Below are positions 37,178 through 50,105 of a DNA stretch of 64,000 nucleotides, piece by piece. The notes beneath the pieces were generated by a model. That model was given only the letters and a program-made list of their open reading frames with translations, ran no database searches and had not been told where the DNA came from. The stretch lies in contig CM040443.1 in NCBI GenBank assembly GCA_022749755.1, forward strand, positions 11,195,744 through 11,259,743, given 5' to 3'. A program made the position numbers and the translations under genes. Source of the DNA: Azadirachta indica (Eukaryota > Streptophyta > Magnoliopsida > Sapindales > Meliaceae). Within the stretch, counting starts at the first letter, position 1; every line of letters starts with the position of its first letter.

Positions 37178-37589
37178 GGGCGCGTTTGATAAATAAATTT
37201 GGACTGTATTATTTTATTATTCTAAAACTTTTTTTTAATATTTTATATTAAAATTAAATTATATAAAAATTAAATTAATTATATAAAAATTAAATTTAAA
37301 CTTTTTGGGTCTAATCGGTATTATACTATTTTTACTTATTTTTTTTAAAAATAATTTTTTAAAAATAAAATAAATAATTTTTAAAATTATTTATTATTAT
37401 TAAATTAAAAATAATAATTTATAATTGAATAATAAAAATAAATTTTTATATATAATTATTATACTATACTATAAGCACACACCAAATATAATTATGTATT
37501 AAATTTTATTTAGTATAGTTAATTATAATTCAATTCAATTTACTCCATTACAATTCAATACAATCCATTATATTTTGTCAAGCACACCC
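37178..37589. mobile_element. miniature inverted-repeat element
   Basis: The left end GGGCGCGTTTGATAAATAAA and the reverse complement of the right end (GGGTGTGCTTGACAAAATAT) match with a few changes. Inward, GGACTGTATTATT pairs with GGATTGTATTGAA. The interior is extremely AT-rich with no ORF. A 3-bp TAT flanks both ends, too short to prove the family. Confidence 0.6.
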
Positions 37590-40500
37590 TATATGGTCTT
37601 AATTGGTTGATTCTTTGTATACAATGACTTTCTCTAGTCTCCAAGATAAAGAAACTTTCAAGACTTCTTCGTTTTGAAAATTTAATTAATTTATTAACCA
37701 TCTCTTCAAAACTATTGCATTTCTCATTATTCTATTTGCATTCTTACAATATAAAGCCTACCATTTTTCCTGCATTTTAAAGATTATAATTTTATTGATT
37801 ATGTTAAATATCTCAAAAACTTATTTTAAAAAATTATGATAGAATATGTGAGTATTAGCTATCTATTAGATGTTGAATTTATAATTTTAAGATTATTTAT
37901 TACACACAATTTAGCTATTTATATAATAAAGTAAATATTATTGAAAATGTGTTTGTAAGATAAAATTTGGGATATCGGTTATTGAATAATAATAATAATT
38001 AAATAAGTACTCGTTTGACTTGACTTTTTGATTAGGCAAAAAAACTTTTTTAATGTTAAAAGCTCTTATAATTTTTTTTTTTGTGTTATTTGATTATCAT
38101 GAAAAAGTGCTTTTGATGGATTTAAAAAGCTCAAAAAGCTCTACAGGAAGAAGCCCAAAGTTTGAACCTCTTCATGTGGAGCTTTTTGAGATTTTTTAAA
38201 ATTTATATAACGTCAAAAATATCTTATTATTATTTCTTCAATTCCACTTACCTTTCGAGAAAAAAAAAAAAAACTCTAACTATCTTTTACGTTATAATAT
38301 TTACAAGTATTATTGACCACCATCGCTATAGCAAATTTTACAAGCATCATTAACCACCTTCTCTACAACAAAATTTATAACATTAGTTCATCTTTTATGT
38401 AAGTTTATAAATAATTTATCTGTTTTTATTATCTTTATTTATTGAAATTTAATTTGTATTAATTTTTATTTCAATTGGTATGATTGATGAAAATTATTTA
38501 TAAAGAATTGTTCTGTTATAACAATAAATTAATTTTGTATATTTATAATTTTCTTTATAATATCGAATTATATGAATGAATTTTACGTAATCATGATCCC
38601 TTCAGTTTCCTATGTTCTCTTCTTCATCCCCATGTGCCTTCTACTTGCGTTTCTTTTCCTTTTCTTTGCTACGTTTTTCTTTTCTTGCATTAACCAGAAA
38701 AATCAAAATTATAATGTTAGTATCTCTAAGTTTTAAATAAATAATATTATTAAACATACTGTTATAATCACATCATTTTAGTCCTTAGTAGTATAAAATA
38801 AAAGCGACTAAATTGTTAATATTAAGACAACTATATTTAAATAATTATTTTTTAGATATATAAGGATAAAAATGTATACTTTTCTTAAGAACTTTTTTTT
38901 AATTTTTCTTTAATTTTGATATTTTATGTATTTTTTAAACTAATTTACATGGTTATATATTGCCAAGTTAGGTCATATTTTTAGTTTTTTTATTTTTTTG
39001 ATTAATATATATTTTGGTTTTTTTATTTTTTGATTGATATATATCCTTTTGTTTAGAATGGAAATTACGATGGACAAAAATTAAAAAAGATTAAAGGTAG
39101 AAAAGAGGTATATTCCATTCACTATCGGTTAAAAGTGCTCACTAAATTTTAGAATGGAATTGAGTTGTTCTTTACATTTTCCATTATATTGGAAGCATTC
39201 TCTTATTTAATAAGGGAAATTTTATTTAATAATTTTTTACATGTCCTCTTGTTACATTGTATCCATAAATAATTTCCAAAAATGAGAATATTTGTATTGA
39301 GAAAGGATTCAAAATGGATTATAATGCTTAACAATTTTTGTGATATTTATTAAAAATATAAAAAATTTATTTATTCCTAGAGACCAGAAGCTCTGCTTTG
39401 AAATGTGAGATTTAATTGTTTCAAGTTTTGAATAATATAAATGTATTTAAATAGTATAACTTTAAAATAAAATATTCAATTTATATGTATTTTATAATTA
39501 TTAAATAAATTATGTAATATACTCTTTTTAATAATTTAATTAAACAAAAATATTTTTAAAATTGTGCAATCAAATGATTGACCTTTGCAAAAAAATTTTT
39601 TAAAAAATTTTTTTAATTGGAAATCAAACGGTCAACATTTTTTTCTCAAAATCTTTATTTGAAAAAGTTTTATTTATAAAAATTTTATTGGTAAAAACTT
39701 TAATGAAAAAGTTAAACCAAACAAATTCTTAAGAGTTGATGTGATTTTTATTTCGTAGTGTGGCTTGAATAAAAAAACAAAACATTTGTTTATAAGAGTA
39801 ATCAATCAATCAATCAATCAATATATATATATATATATATAGGGTAAGGGTAGGGCAGAAGCCATTGACAAAATATATAAAAACTTAGGTGTATTGTATA
39901 TAGGGTAAGGCAAGCTAACTTGTGGTTGCGACTCTCTAATTTAAATTATATAATTAATTTAACTTATCGATTGAGATTTATTTATTAAATTATTAGTTTA
40001 GAATGATGCTTGCATTATTTAATAAGTTGGTTGAAATTGATGTGGTTTGACAATGGAGATGCTACCTTCTCCTCTAATTAAGCAAGGTATTGAAAAAAAA
40101 AAAAAAGAAAAATTAAATTAAAAACCTTGAATATTTCATACATGTGGAATGAATGAATTGGCTTTATTTCGTGCAGACAGTACAGGAAACATTATGGACT
40201 TTGTGACGCGTTATTTAGCAGAAGTTTTGCTTCGAAAGAAACAGCTGGTATTGATGGAAACAACTCAAGGCCCAAGATTGATAATACCAGTTTTTTGGGC
40301 TTGCAAGTTAAGTTACAACAAGCGTCAAGAAAGTGTAAAGCAAGAATAACAAAGGAGAACTGGGGTAGGCGAGGAAATTACTAACTTGACCTAATAGACT
40401 TGGGCTGAGATTGAAATGCAATAAGACACGTCACGAGGGTAGGGGTTGCTGAAAGGATTGAAGGAAAGATGAATTAACACGTGTTGAGAGAGAAAAGGGT

Positions 40501-43500
40501 CCAGCGCACTTGGCGGTTAAAGTCTAACTGACACTTGGCAAGTAACAAATAGGAAGAAGCGGTCGCTGGTGACTTGGTTATCTGGATCTGCGTATAAAAG
40601 CAAAGCCGCGCGTTGCCCTACAACGATTCAAAGACCATGCATCCGGCGCAGTGCCGCCATTTTTTTGCAACCTTCTAAATGCTAAAAACTCTGATCTGTG
40701 ATGTCTCTAAACTCCGATGCCTCGTTTGGCTCGTCGCAATTAATATCCATTCAAGTTGCCGTCTCTAAGTCTTGCATTCACATTTCCATTGACATATAAA
40801 ATGATAGGATCTATCTCGATCCTTAGTTCAGAACGAATCCTATTAAATACTATTTATATTATCTGTCATTTCTTATATATATCATATAATAAAATTTATG
40901 AATAAAAAAAATAATCTCAAATTTTTATTATTAACATACATTGAATTTTTATGTTTCATCATACATATATACATAATCACATACATGCATCATATATTCA
41001 AAATATTTTATACAACATACATAAAGTGGTCTTAATCTAATTTACAAAAGTACACCATGCATAAAATCTTGCGTGACTTAAAAGAAAAATAAGAAAAATA
41101 GATAAAAAAAATGAGCTTACCAATTAATAAGTAGATATAGTTTTAATAAAAAATATATTTTCATACAACTACTGTAATATACCTTAAAATTATAAATAAA
41201 TTAAATATCACTTACACAATAAAAATATATATCATCACAAACAACTCATATAGCATTCAATTAGTGTTCAGGGGATAACATGCTTGGTAGGATCTATCGT
41301 CCAAGTATAATTAATTAAAAAATAAAAAAAAATTTTAATTATTTTTATTTGTAATATATATAACATGTATTTATTATTTATATTTTTATTTATTTTTTAA
41401 AAAATTATAATGAATGTAACATAATTTTTAAATAAATATATTACATGTAAAAATAAAAGTTAAAAAATATTTCATTTAAATTTTTTTAATAATTAAATAT
41501 TAAATTATCATTAAAAAATGAAAGAAAAGAATTAAAAATATTTTAATATATGAGTGTGACTTAATTTATTATTTAAATATTTTTAATAATTATAATTTTT
41601 AAAATTTATTATTAAAATAACAAATTAAAAAATTTATTTAATCTTAAATATACTGTAAAAAAAATTAAATAGAGATTAAATTGTTATACTTAAAAAAATA
41701 AATCGTAAAAGATATTAAAATAAAGATTAAAGTATTATAATTAAATAAAATATATATCATATTATTATTATATAAAAAATTAGAAAATATAAATAATAAT
41801 AAATTAAATAATTAATTAATAAAAAAAAAAAATTAGGGGTGTTTGCTTGTTAATTTAAACGTGAGATCTGACTTAAATCGTTAAGGAATATCTATTTATT
41901 AAGGTAAATATACGGGGTATATGTCATTATCCTATATATATATATATTTTTTGTTTTTCGAGCAGACAGAGAGATTTTTCTTTTTTTTTTTTTACAAGAA
42001 AAACATTAGAGAGGGAGCCTCAGGAATAAGAAAACACTACACTGAGATAGAAGATATTTACTAAACAGGGAAATTATGTAGGATTTTGGGAAATTTTGTA
42101 GATTTGTATTGTAGCGTCTGGTCAGGCATGATGTGGCAGGTTTCAATTTGAATGCAGGACAATTACTTGAGAGCTGTGAGTCTGCGACTGTGAGCTTCTG
42201 CTGACTGCCGTTATGTGATTCTGTTGCAGTGCTTTCTTAGGATTAAAGAAAGAAAAAAAATATAAAACGGATGGATGGATGGATGGATGGAATTTGTTAT
42301 CTTAAAAGTTAAGCTGTACATAATTATTACATTTTAAATATCTTAAGGCGAATAAAAACTCTCAACTAATTTTAACGTTAAAATATTTTATCCAAAAGTG
42401 TTTTCTGCCAAATTATTCTAAAATAATTGGATTGGTCCGTGTAAAATCACGCAAAGGACAATTTTTTTTTTTTTTTTTGGTCTGTATGTTATAAAAGCAA
42501 GAGTCTCTCTATCCAATTCCCTAATCCCGTAATTTTTGGACTCTGTTCGGCCGTCGAGACGGATCAATCATATTTTTTCACATGCAATTTTGATTTTGAT
42601 TTATTTATTATTTTTATTGAAAATTAAAATAAATTTAAAAAAAAAAAAAGAGTGGGAAGTTCTTGTAGTCATAATCCAACCGGCCACCGTTTTACTCGTC
42701 TGGTTCAAGTTCAGGTGCGGCGAAGTTATTATTCTAGTATAAGGCGGAGCATAAATGCTCTCAGACGGTAGAGCCACTCCAGATTGACTGCCACTACTAT
42801 CAAAGCATGTAATCATATTTTTTCCATGGCATATCACAGTAGACTTGGGCTACGCTCACAACTGAAGCCCAACGAGAATTCATACTTGTGTTACTGTGAT
42901 TGACTAGTCAGCTGCCCTGACAACTGAAGCCCAAGTTTAGTTACATTCAGGCCCAGTTCACAGCCCCATACCACCCTCGTTGAGACTGGAACTGAGTAAG
43001 CTGGTGAAGGCTTGGTCCCGCCCATGTAGAATCCATTTTTGAGTTTTCAGTTAAATCGGTAGGGAGTTCATATTCATTCCACTAGAGCACTTAATTATTT
43101 GTAATGAAACAAAATACTACAATATATATTGATCCATTCTCTTCCGTTAAGATTATTACTGAATCTCGGACATGAATCCGGGTAAGCTACTTAATATATA
43201 ATTATCCATTATGCAAGACTCAATTAAACGAGACGACCTCTTTTGCCTAGGCCAAGCCAGTAAAACTACCAACTCTCCTGTCATATATATTTTTTTGAAA
43301 AGCAATAAAAAGAAGAAAGCTACACGACCTGCAACCGTATTATATAGTAATCAGATGCTTTTGCATAAGATTTGTGCAGATTGAGTTTACAAATGCAAAA
43401 TGGGCCTATTTTTTAATTGGATTAACATTGACAGCATTTGATTGGATGGATCAATAATGCAAGAGGACATGCACATAGTAAAATCAATATCCAATACATG

Positions 43501-43758
43501 CAACCCACAATTATTTTCAACCAAGCCTTTAAATCTAGGTTTATAAGAAGTAAAGCGCAGTGCGCGCACACATAGACAGACAACACGATCGTTTGCAATA
43601 CCATCCTAAGGTTCAGACTGTAGAGTCATTATATAAATCCATAACATTTGAGTGTTTCAAACAGGGTGCTTACAAATTAAAGGGATAAATTTGTTGCTTC
43701 TTATAAATCGGATGCATACCATATATGCATGGATGACAATCCCATCCCCGCTTTCTAC
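37590..43758. other. long gene-poor AT-rich region
   Basis: No gene was accepted. Possible transposon ends lie at about 38016 and 39735 (see findings). A somewhat less AT-rich island at 40140-40800 carries an open frame (40149-40349) and a TATAAAAG word near 40593, but nothing ties these into a gene model. A (GGAT)n repeat lies at about 42269-42290. 41300-41860 is almost pure A/T. Confidence 0.4.
42269..42290. repeat. (GGAT)n microsatellite
   Basis: Five to six tandem GGAT units in otherwise gene-free DNA. Confidence 0.85.
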
Positions 43759-45171
43759 TTAGCATGGTAACCATCCTGTCATGTAATTATTCACACTCGA
43801 CCCTGCAGTCACTACTGATATTGGATCTGCAGGCTGATATCTGCAAAAGCAATGCAATTCATCTTATATAATTAAGAAAATCTGTGTTCTTTAATTTAAT
43901 TACTATCATCGGCCACCAATTCAATTGGTTAATACGTTAAGTGAACTTGGGGGCTGGGCTTACCCAATTTGCAATGTTGGCTCACATTCCAAGGGATGAA
44001 AGAAAGTATCGCCCTGATGAGTTTGAGCTGGTTTGAGACCATACCCCACATCTTCTGCACTTGGATTCAACTGAAGTGTGCTCACTTGGTATCCTTCCAT
44101 CAACTGCAAAACAGAAATCAATCAACATGCTTGAATCTCCCACCATAATTTGATTATATGCAATTTGTTTAATCCATAAATTAATGAAAGATCTCATATA
44201 CCTTGATTGTCATACATCTATTTCCTCATATTATGACACATTATTAAATTATCGTAGGCATAAGACCACATAACGAAAATTATTTAAGCTTTTTGGAGCA
44301 TCACAAGAAGACAATTTCTGAGACTTGACAACTTAAGCTCACAGCTAGCTTCTAGGGATTGATATTAGATATTGGACTTCATAGCAATCAATTACTTTTA
44401 TTATAGTAAAGCACCCACATAGTTGACAACATAGCATAACCTACCCTTTGTTTGAGGGTCTTATTTGCTTCGCTCAGCAAGTGTTCCTGCATTTGTGAGA
44501 ATCGTAAATTGATGCATGGCGAAAAAAGAAACCGAGTAATGACAACAAGCTAGCTAGCTAACTAGCGAGCTTAAGATCATACCTTATGTTGAAGATCAGT
44601 GAGCGTATCCAGCATGTACTGAGTCTGTAATAGAATGTACCATGTGAAAGTGAGAAGTATGTATCTTTGAATTAGGTGCCCTTTATGTAAGTGTACGGAA
44701 TTACAAGTATTTTACACATATGTGCGTTGGTAAAGCAGTTTGAAAACCTTTGTCATTGCCTTGTTCCCCATTGTTATTCCAAATAATATTTTTAGACTAC
44801 ATCGTTTCATATCCATCTACCATATCATCTATGTATAACGATATATAATATTCAAGATGTCAAAAAATGACAAGTATTCAGATGCCCACACAAAAACAAA
44901 GATAGTTTTTCATTTTCCTTTTTCTTTTCTTTTCTTTTCTTTTAATTTTGAGTTCTAACAAAAAGATAAATGAATATGTAAACCAATAACAAGTCTCTCT
45001 TGCAATTCGGAGCAGAAATATTCTCGATATTTTAAATTTGAATACACGATCGAATTAAGCACTTAGTCATACACTCTACAAAATGAATTCGATAAGTCAA
45101 GTGTTTCAGCTCTCAAAAATGAAAAAACATGCATCTAATTTCAGCAGCATATATACGTGTACGTATATGTC

Positions 45172-45204
<33 letters not shown>

Positions 45205-45495
45205 GGACATATACACATACACATGTAAACCTTGAAAACTTATATCAAATTATAGAATTTAATATGATCATCATGATAGAGTAGTATTTGTAAAGGCTAA
45301 ATACCCTTGTTGATCTGATCTGTTTCAGTGACATATCAAGCTGCCTTTCAAGTGACTCAAGCTCTTTGCTGCTTAGAGGGCCAAGTTCTTCTCCAAGGAG
45401 ATTCCTATTAATATAAAAATCAGTGTAGATTTGCTCGACACACAATGTTTGATTTTATATATGAATTTGAATGTCCATATCAACTTTGAGTTATA

Positions 45496-45526
<31 letters not shown>

Positions 45527-48500
45527 GGTAATTAGTGCGTGCAAACCATTAGGTATCAAACTGACTTACCTTTGGGATCTTTGTAGAGCTTCATATCGTG
45601 CTTTAAGCTTCAAATATTCCTGCTGGCTGCTCAGCTCCTACAACCACAACAGTACAATATATTTACAGCATGGATGACTCAGACGTCGCTTCCCAACATA
45701 AAACAGTAGGTCCCTCCGGGCTTTTCGTAGCATAGATACAAGAAAAAATACGCACAAATACACAAAAGGAAGCAACTTCGAGAGGCGAGAACTATGCTTT
45801 TCTTATTTTAATAAGGATTTTAAACACAATGAAGTGAACATAACGCATTCAAATATCCCATAATGTTGATAATATGGAGACATATCTATAGATGACTACG
45901 TGAAATGACCAAAAAGAAAATCCATGATCCTAGAAACTCTCCTAAAACTAGCTTATTAAGGTTAATGAGTGTTAATAAACTACCGTAAGCTCCTTATGCA
46001 AATGCAAATCTCCAATCCTAGATCATGGGATGGATTATGAGATGATTTCTGATTGCAAGTATTTTCAGAAAACAGAAATTTTGAAAATCAACAGTAGCAG
46101 AAACAAATTGTACATAATGTAGGCTTATATACTTTGAAAGCGGTTGGTTTAAAAGGCAGTTAAGCAGCTAGATTTAAATGCTATTTTATTCCTTAACATG
46201 GTAAACACATACAAAAATGATAACTGTTCGTCAAGAGAGCAAATACATCATTTCAAAGAGTCAATTGCCCCAAACTTCAACATCACACACACACAATCAC
46301 ACACATAAATATATATATATATATATCAACTAGCTATGCACAACGTAAGTAATAAAGCTGTTTCAGATGAAGGTTGAGCAGTACTGAAAACAGACTTGCT
46401 AGTGCATGGCTCTTAAGTAACGTACAAAATATATAAGATTGTGAAACCAAAGCAGAATAACCTAATATTTTACATGCCAAATCTATCATTGATGACTTCC
46501 ATCTTTAAATTAACTTTTTTCTTCTTATATGGTTGCCGTAATTGTAAAACATGATTCATAAAGAGGTATTTTGATTGACTTAGTCTACTTGTTTTAATTT
46601 GAAAATTTATGTTTTGGTTTGAAAGGATAACAATAAGATGTAGATATAAAAAGATTAATCAATTAGCATTCCAACCATTAGTTTCTGACGATGCTCGCAG
46701 ATTCAATAAGCTTAATTAGCCTAATATGCAGCCATAAACCAAAAAAACACTGAAACTGTAATTCGTAACCTACTACTACTTAAATGTACCCTGAACTATT
46801 GTCATCTTTATTTAATTTTATTTTACAGAATCGGTTGCCAATAACAATTGAAATAAAAAAAGACAGAAACTTGCTTATGTTTAAAATATTCTTTCTAAAG
46901 AAACAAATTAAGAAAATTAAACAAGACAAGCTATAGTATAGGATCTTGATGCTAAGTGCTTTCAGTTCCAATGTTGGTACTGCATGTGAAGCTGAAATGG
47001 TTACCGCATAGTATTAGTATAATTTGTTTGTACATTATATCTATTAGAGCGTATTCATATAAATCTTGTCAAAATTATTTCTCTATTTTCTTATCTATAT
47101 CTGACCTATTATAGCATATCAATTTCACATTTATATCAAATGCACTGCTTGTCCTGCACTATTTTTTTTCCAGCCACTGATTAATCATATTATGTTCAAG
47201 CCAAAAAGCTGATCTCAATGTAATGAATGCCCAAAGAATACTCAGATTTCAGTAGACTTTACAAGCAATTGTGAAAAAGGACAAACCAATACCAGGGCCT
47301 CCCTTGTGGACACATTTGGTTCCGGTGCTCCATAGTTACACTTCTGGTACCTCTCAAGCGTTTTGAGCATGCTATACAGTTGAAGTAAAAATTATCATAT
47401 GAAAAAGAATACATTGGTCTTCATAAGCATAAAATCTTTGCTTGTATATTTAATCAATAACAAATAAGCGAATTAAAAACATAAGAAGGCATACCAAATA
47501 TGATTGTTTTTAAGGAAATGAAACCATAAGCTTTAAGGATCTTGCGTTTTATTGACATAAAGAAAACCAATTGAGAAAATTGATAATTTCTTTTTTGATA
47601 GCAGGTTTGGTTCATAGTTGAAATTAATTTCTTTTATAGCTAATTTGGTTCATAGTTGTGAACCTGTTTTGAAAATTCCGGAAACGATTTTTTTAATTTA
47701 GGGTACCATTTGATCAAAATAGACGAAAAATACTTGTAATTAGTTTTAAATTCAATAAAAGAAAACAAACCGATATCAACCCAATAGTGCAAGCTTAATA
47801 ATTTTTTATGACCACCCTTGTTTTCAGAAAGCAGAAAAATTTGTTATCCTGATTGTAAATCAAACCGATGCCTTAAACCCTAGCTTCATTGTATACTAAA
47901 AATTATACAGCATAAAACTGGCTAGATATATATGATAATAGAGTTTATAAATTAATTACACCTACGTTAAAATTTATAATCACAATTTCCATAATATTTC
48001 TTATAGACCCTTATTTAATTTTCACACATCTCATGATCTTAACAGTTAATCCGGTCATTATTACTCTACAAAAGCTCAAAGCAGGTGAAGTTTTAGTGCT
48101 GATTGCACACTATCAGAATTAAATAAAATAATCAGCATTAAAACTTACCTAGAAAAGTATAATGATACAAATTGCGTACAACATGATGCCCTAACAATTA
48201 TCCACGTATAGAAATATAATATATGAATTCGAAAATTTGATAGATTAATAAGATAAATCACTCTTAAACACAGAAAAAAAAAAAAGGAAATTTTTTGTAA
48301 ACATATTAATTCATCAAAAATATATTCAGATCCGGTTCATCTTTCGTTGGATGTGTGAAGAGAGGGAAAGTAAATTAACCAGAAAATTAATGATAAGCTT
48401 TTGGAAGATCAAACCCTAAGCTTTCAAAGCAGACATGGAGATGTCTCTGTAAGTAGGAGAACACTATGATCCACTGGAAAGAAGCAAAAATCTCGGAGAA

Positions 48501-49563
48501 AAGAAAGGACTAACCGGTAGAAGAAGAGAAACGGCTGCGTAAATCGCTAAAAATGTCTCATTTGCGGGCTTGATTTGATCAGACGCATGAAGCAGAAAGG
48601 AAAACCATCAAAGTAAATACAAAAAGCTACAAGCTGCTCTCGAATTTTTGGTCAAAGTGGTGAGAGTAAGGCAGAATATCAGCTTACATATTGAAATGAA
48701 AGAAAGAGGGAGAGCAAATCCGAGGGTTCTTCAAATCCAGTTTGATACAGCTAAAAGTTTTGTTTTAAAGAACAAAAATTGAAAAGAATAAGGTGTTGAA
48801 AAAATTGAAAATTAATAGATCGGACTAACTTTTTTCAAAGAAGAAGAAAATTAAACAAAAACGGAAAATTCAGAGATGAAACAAAAAAAGGGGAAATGAA
48901 AAAAAAAAAAAAAGAGTCTGGGAAATAGAAAACAAAAATTGAAGAGAGGAAATTAGAGTCAATATAACAGTGATAATACATAAGTATGTAAGTATATATC
49001 TTCTTTTGATGAATTTTCCAGTTGCAGATCTAACAAGAATAAGAAGACCAAAACACTCAACCTGCTAAAAACGCCGAGACATTCATGAAAACGGCAAAAA
49101 ACTCAACTCCAAAGAAACAACTTTCTCTCTTTTCAATTTTAGATGATATAAAATATAATTAGACGATCACTGAAAACAGCAATCTCTCGCAAGCTTTCAA
49201 GATCCAAAGTCAGAATTCAAAACAAGAAATCAAGAAAACAATAAAGAGATATTAGATAGAATCTCTAGACTAGTGCGTAGCTAGAGAGACAGAGAAGGAA
49301 AGAAAGAGAAAGACAAAGAGCTTGCTTTTTATTTTGTAAGTTTTTAAAGGGTTTGTAGTTGTTTTGGTCATAATATACCTTGAACTACTGCAAAACTCGT
49401 ACAGCTTTCCCCTATTAGAGAAGATGATGAGTGCAACCTCAGCATCACATAGAACTGAAAGCTCATAAGCTTTCTTCAAAAGACCATTTCTTCTCTTTGC
49501 AAAGGTCACTTGCCTGTTGATCTTGTTTTCTATCCTCTTCAACTCAACCCTACCTCTCCCCAT
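43759..49563 (-). CDS. SEP3: MADS-box transcription factor, SEPALLATA3 (AGL9) type
   Basis: E-class floral regulator. It forms quartets with A, B and C class MADS proteins on CArG boxes and specifies petals, stamens, carpels and meristem determinacy. Eight exons (minus): 49563-49379, 47371-47293, 45637-45570, 45404-45305, 44624-44583, 44486-44445, 44103-43964, 43840-43759. They give 245 residues, typical for SEP3, with every splice phase closing. Domains: MADS at 1-60 ([38 protein letters not shown]); I region at 61-90 ([19 protein letters not shown]); K-domain coiled coil at about 90-175 ([38 protein letters not shown]); C-terminal domain with [14 protein letters not shown] and the ending [10 protein letters not shown], the SEP motifs. 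NYGAPEPN and the ending point to SEP3 rather than SEP1/2/4. Introns 1 and 2 are long (2.0 and 1.7 kb), as in other MADS genes where intron 1 is regulatory. Exons 5 and 6 are each exactly 42 nt. Confidence 0.97.
45174..45196. repeat. (TA)n microsatellite in a SEP3 intron
   Basis: About eleven TA units in the intron between exons 4 and 5 of the SEP3-type gene. A similar tract lies at about 45486-45525 in the intron between exons 3 and 4. Confidence 0.85.
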
Positions 49564-49566
49564 TTT

Positions 49567-49600
49567 TCTTTCTTTCTTTCTTTCTTTCTTTTTCTTTCCT
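49567..49600. repeat. (CTTT)n tract in the SEP3 5' leader
   Basis: Six to seven CTTT units (GAAA on the coding strand) lie directly upstream of the SEP3 start codon at 49563, so within or next to the 5' UTR. Confidence 0.85.
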
Positions 49601-49943
49601 CACACACTCAACTCCAACAACAACAACACCAACGCCAACAATATATCTAAACAAAACCTAAGCTTCCTCCTCTTCTGTATATAAAATAAATCCCCTTTTT
49701 TCCCCCTATATATTTATAACCAAAATATTGCAAATATATATAATATATATGAGGTCTACATGACTTCATTTGACTTTCAGTTCCTACTATTATTCTCTTT
49801 AGTTACTTAACACACACAGTAAACAAATTATATGTATTTTGAGTTTTGTAGTTAACTCCACTACCTTTTACGTACGTTGTGTGATGTTGATCAGACGGTG
49901 GACAATCATTACCAAAAAAAAAAAAAAAAGAAAGAGAGGAAAC

Positions 49944-49953
49944 CCTTAAAAGG
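49944..49953. promoter_or_regulatory. perfect CArG box upstream of SEP3
   Basis: CCTTAAAAGG matches the MADS-domain binding consensus CC(A/T)6GG exactly and lies about 380 bp upstream of the SEP3 start codon. In Arabidopsis, SEP3 is bound by other MADS proteins and by itself (known), so this site is a good candidate for auto- or cross-regulation (inferred). Confidence 0.6.
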
Positions 49954-49990
49954 AGAGTTGAGGTAGTAAATGAAAATGGAGCGGGAGATG

Positions 49991-50000
49991 GACACGTGTC
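49991..50000. promoter_or_regulatory. G-box upstream of SEP3
   Basis: GACACGTGTC is a palindromic G-box core (CACGTG at 49993-49998), the usual site for bZIP and bHLH factors. It is 40 bp upstream of the CArG box on the promoter side of SEP3. Confidence 0.5.
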
Positions 50001-50105
50001 GGGAGAAGAAGTGAAGTGAACGGTGTCGATGACCGATAATACACCTGACCATTTCTTCGGGTTCGGGCAATCATGTGATCTAACCTTAACCTTCGTATGT
50101 TCCAA

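Noticed and set aside
40149..40349. 66-codon plus-strand ORF in a less AT-rich island
   Set aside because: No family signature, no splice context and no homologue that I recognise. The nearby TATAAAAG word lies downstream of it, not upstream. Treated as a chance frame.
49803..50105. 100-codon minus-strand ORF upstream of SEP3
   Set aside because: It overlaps the G-box/CArG promoter region and a poly-T tract translated as a Phe run. No family resemblance.
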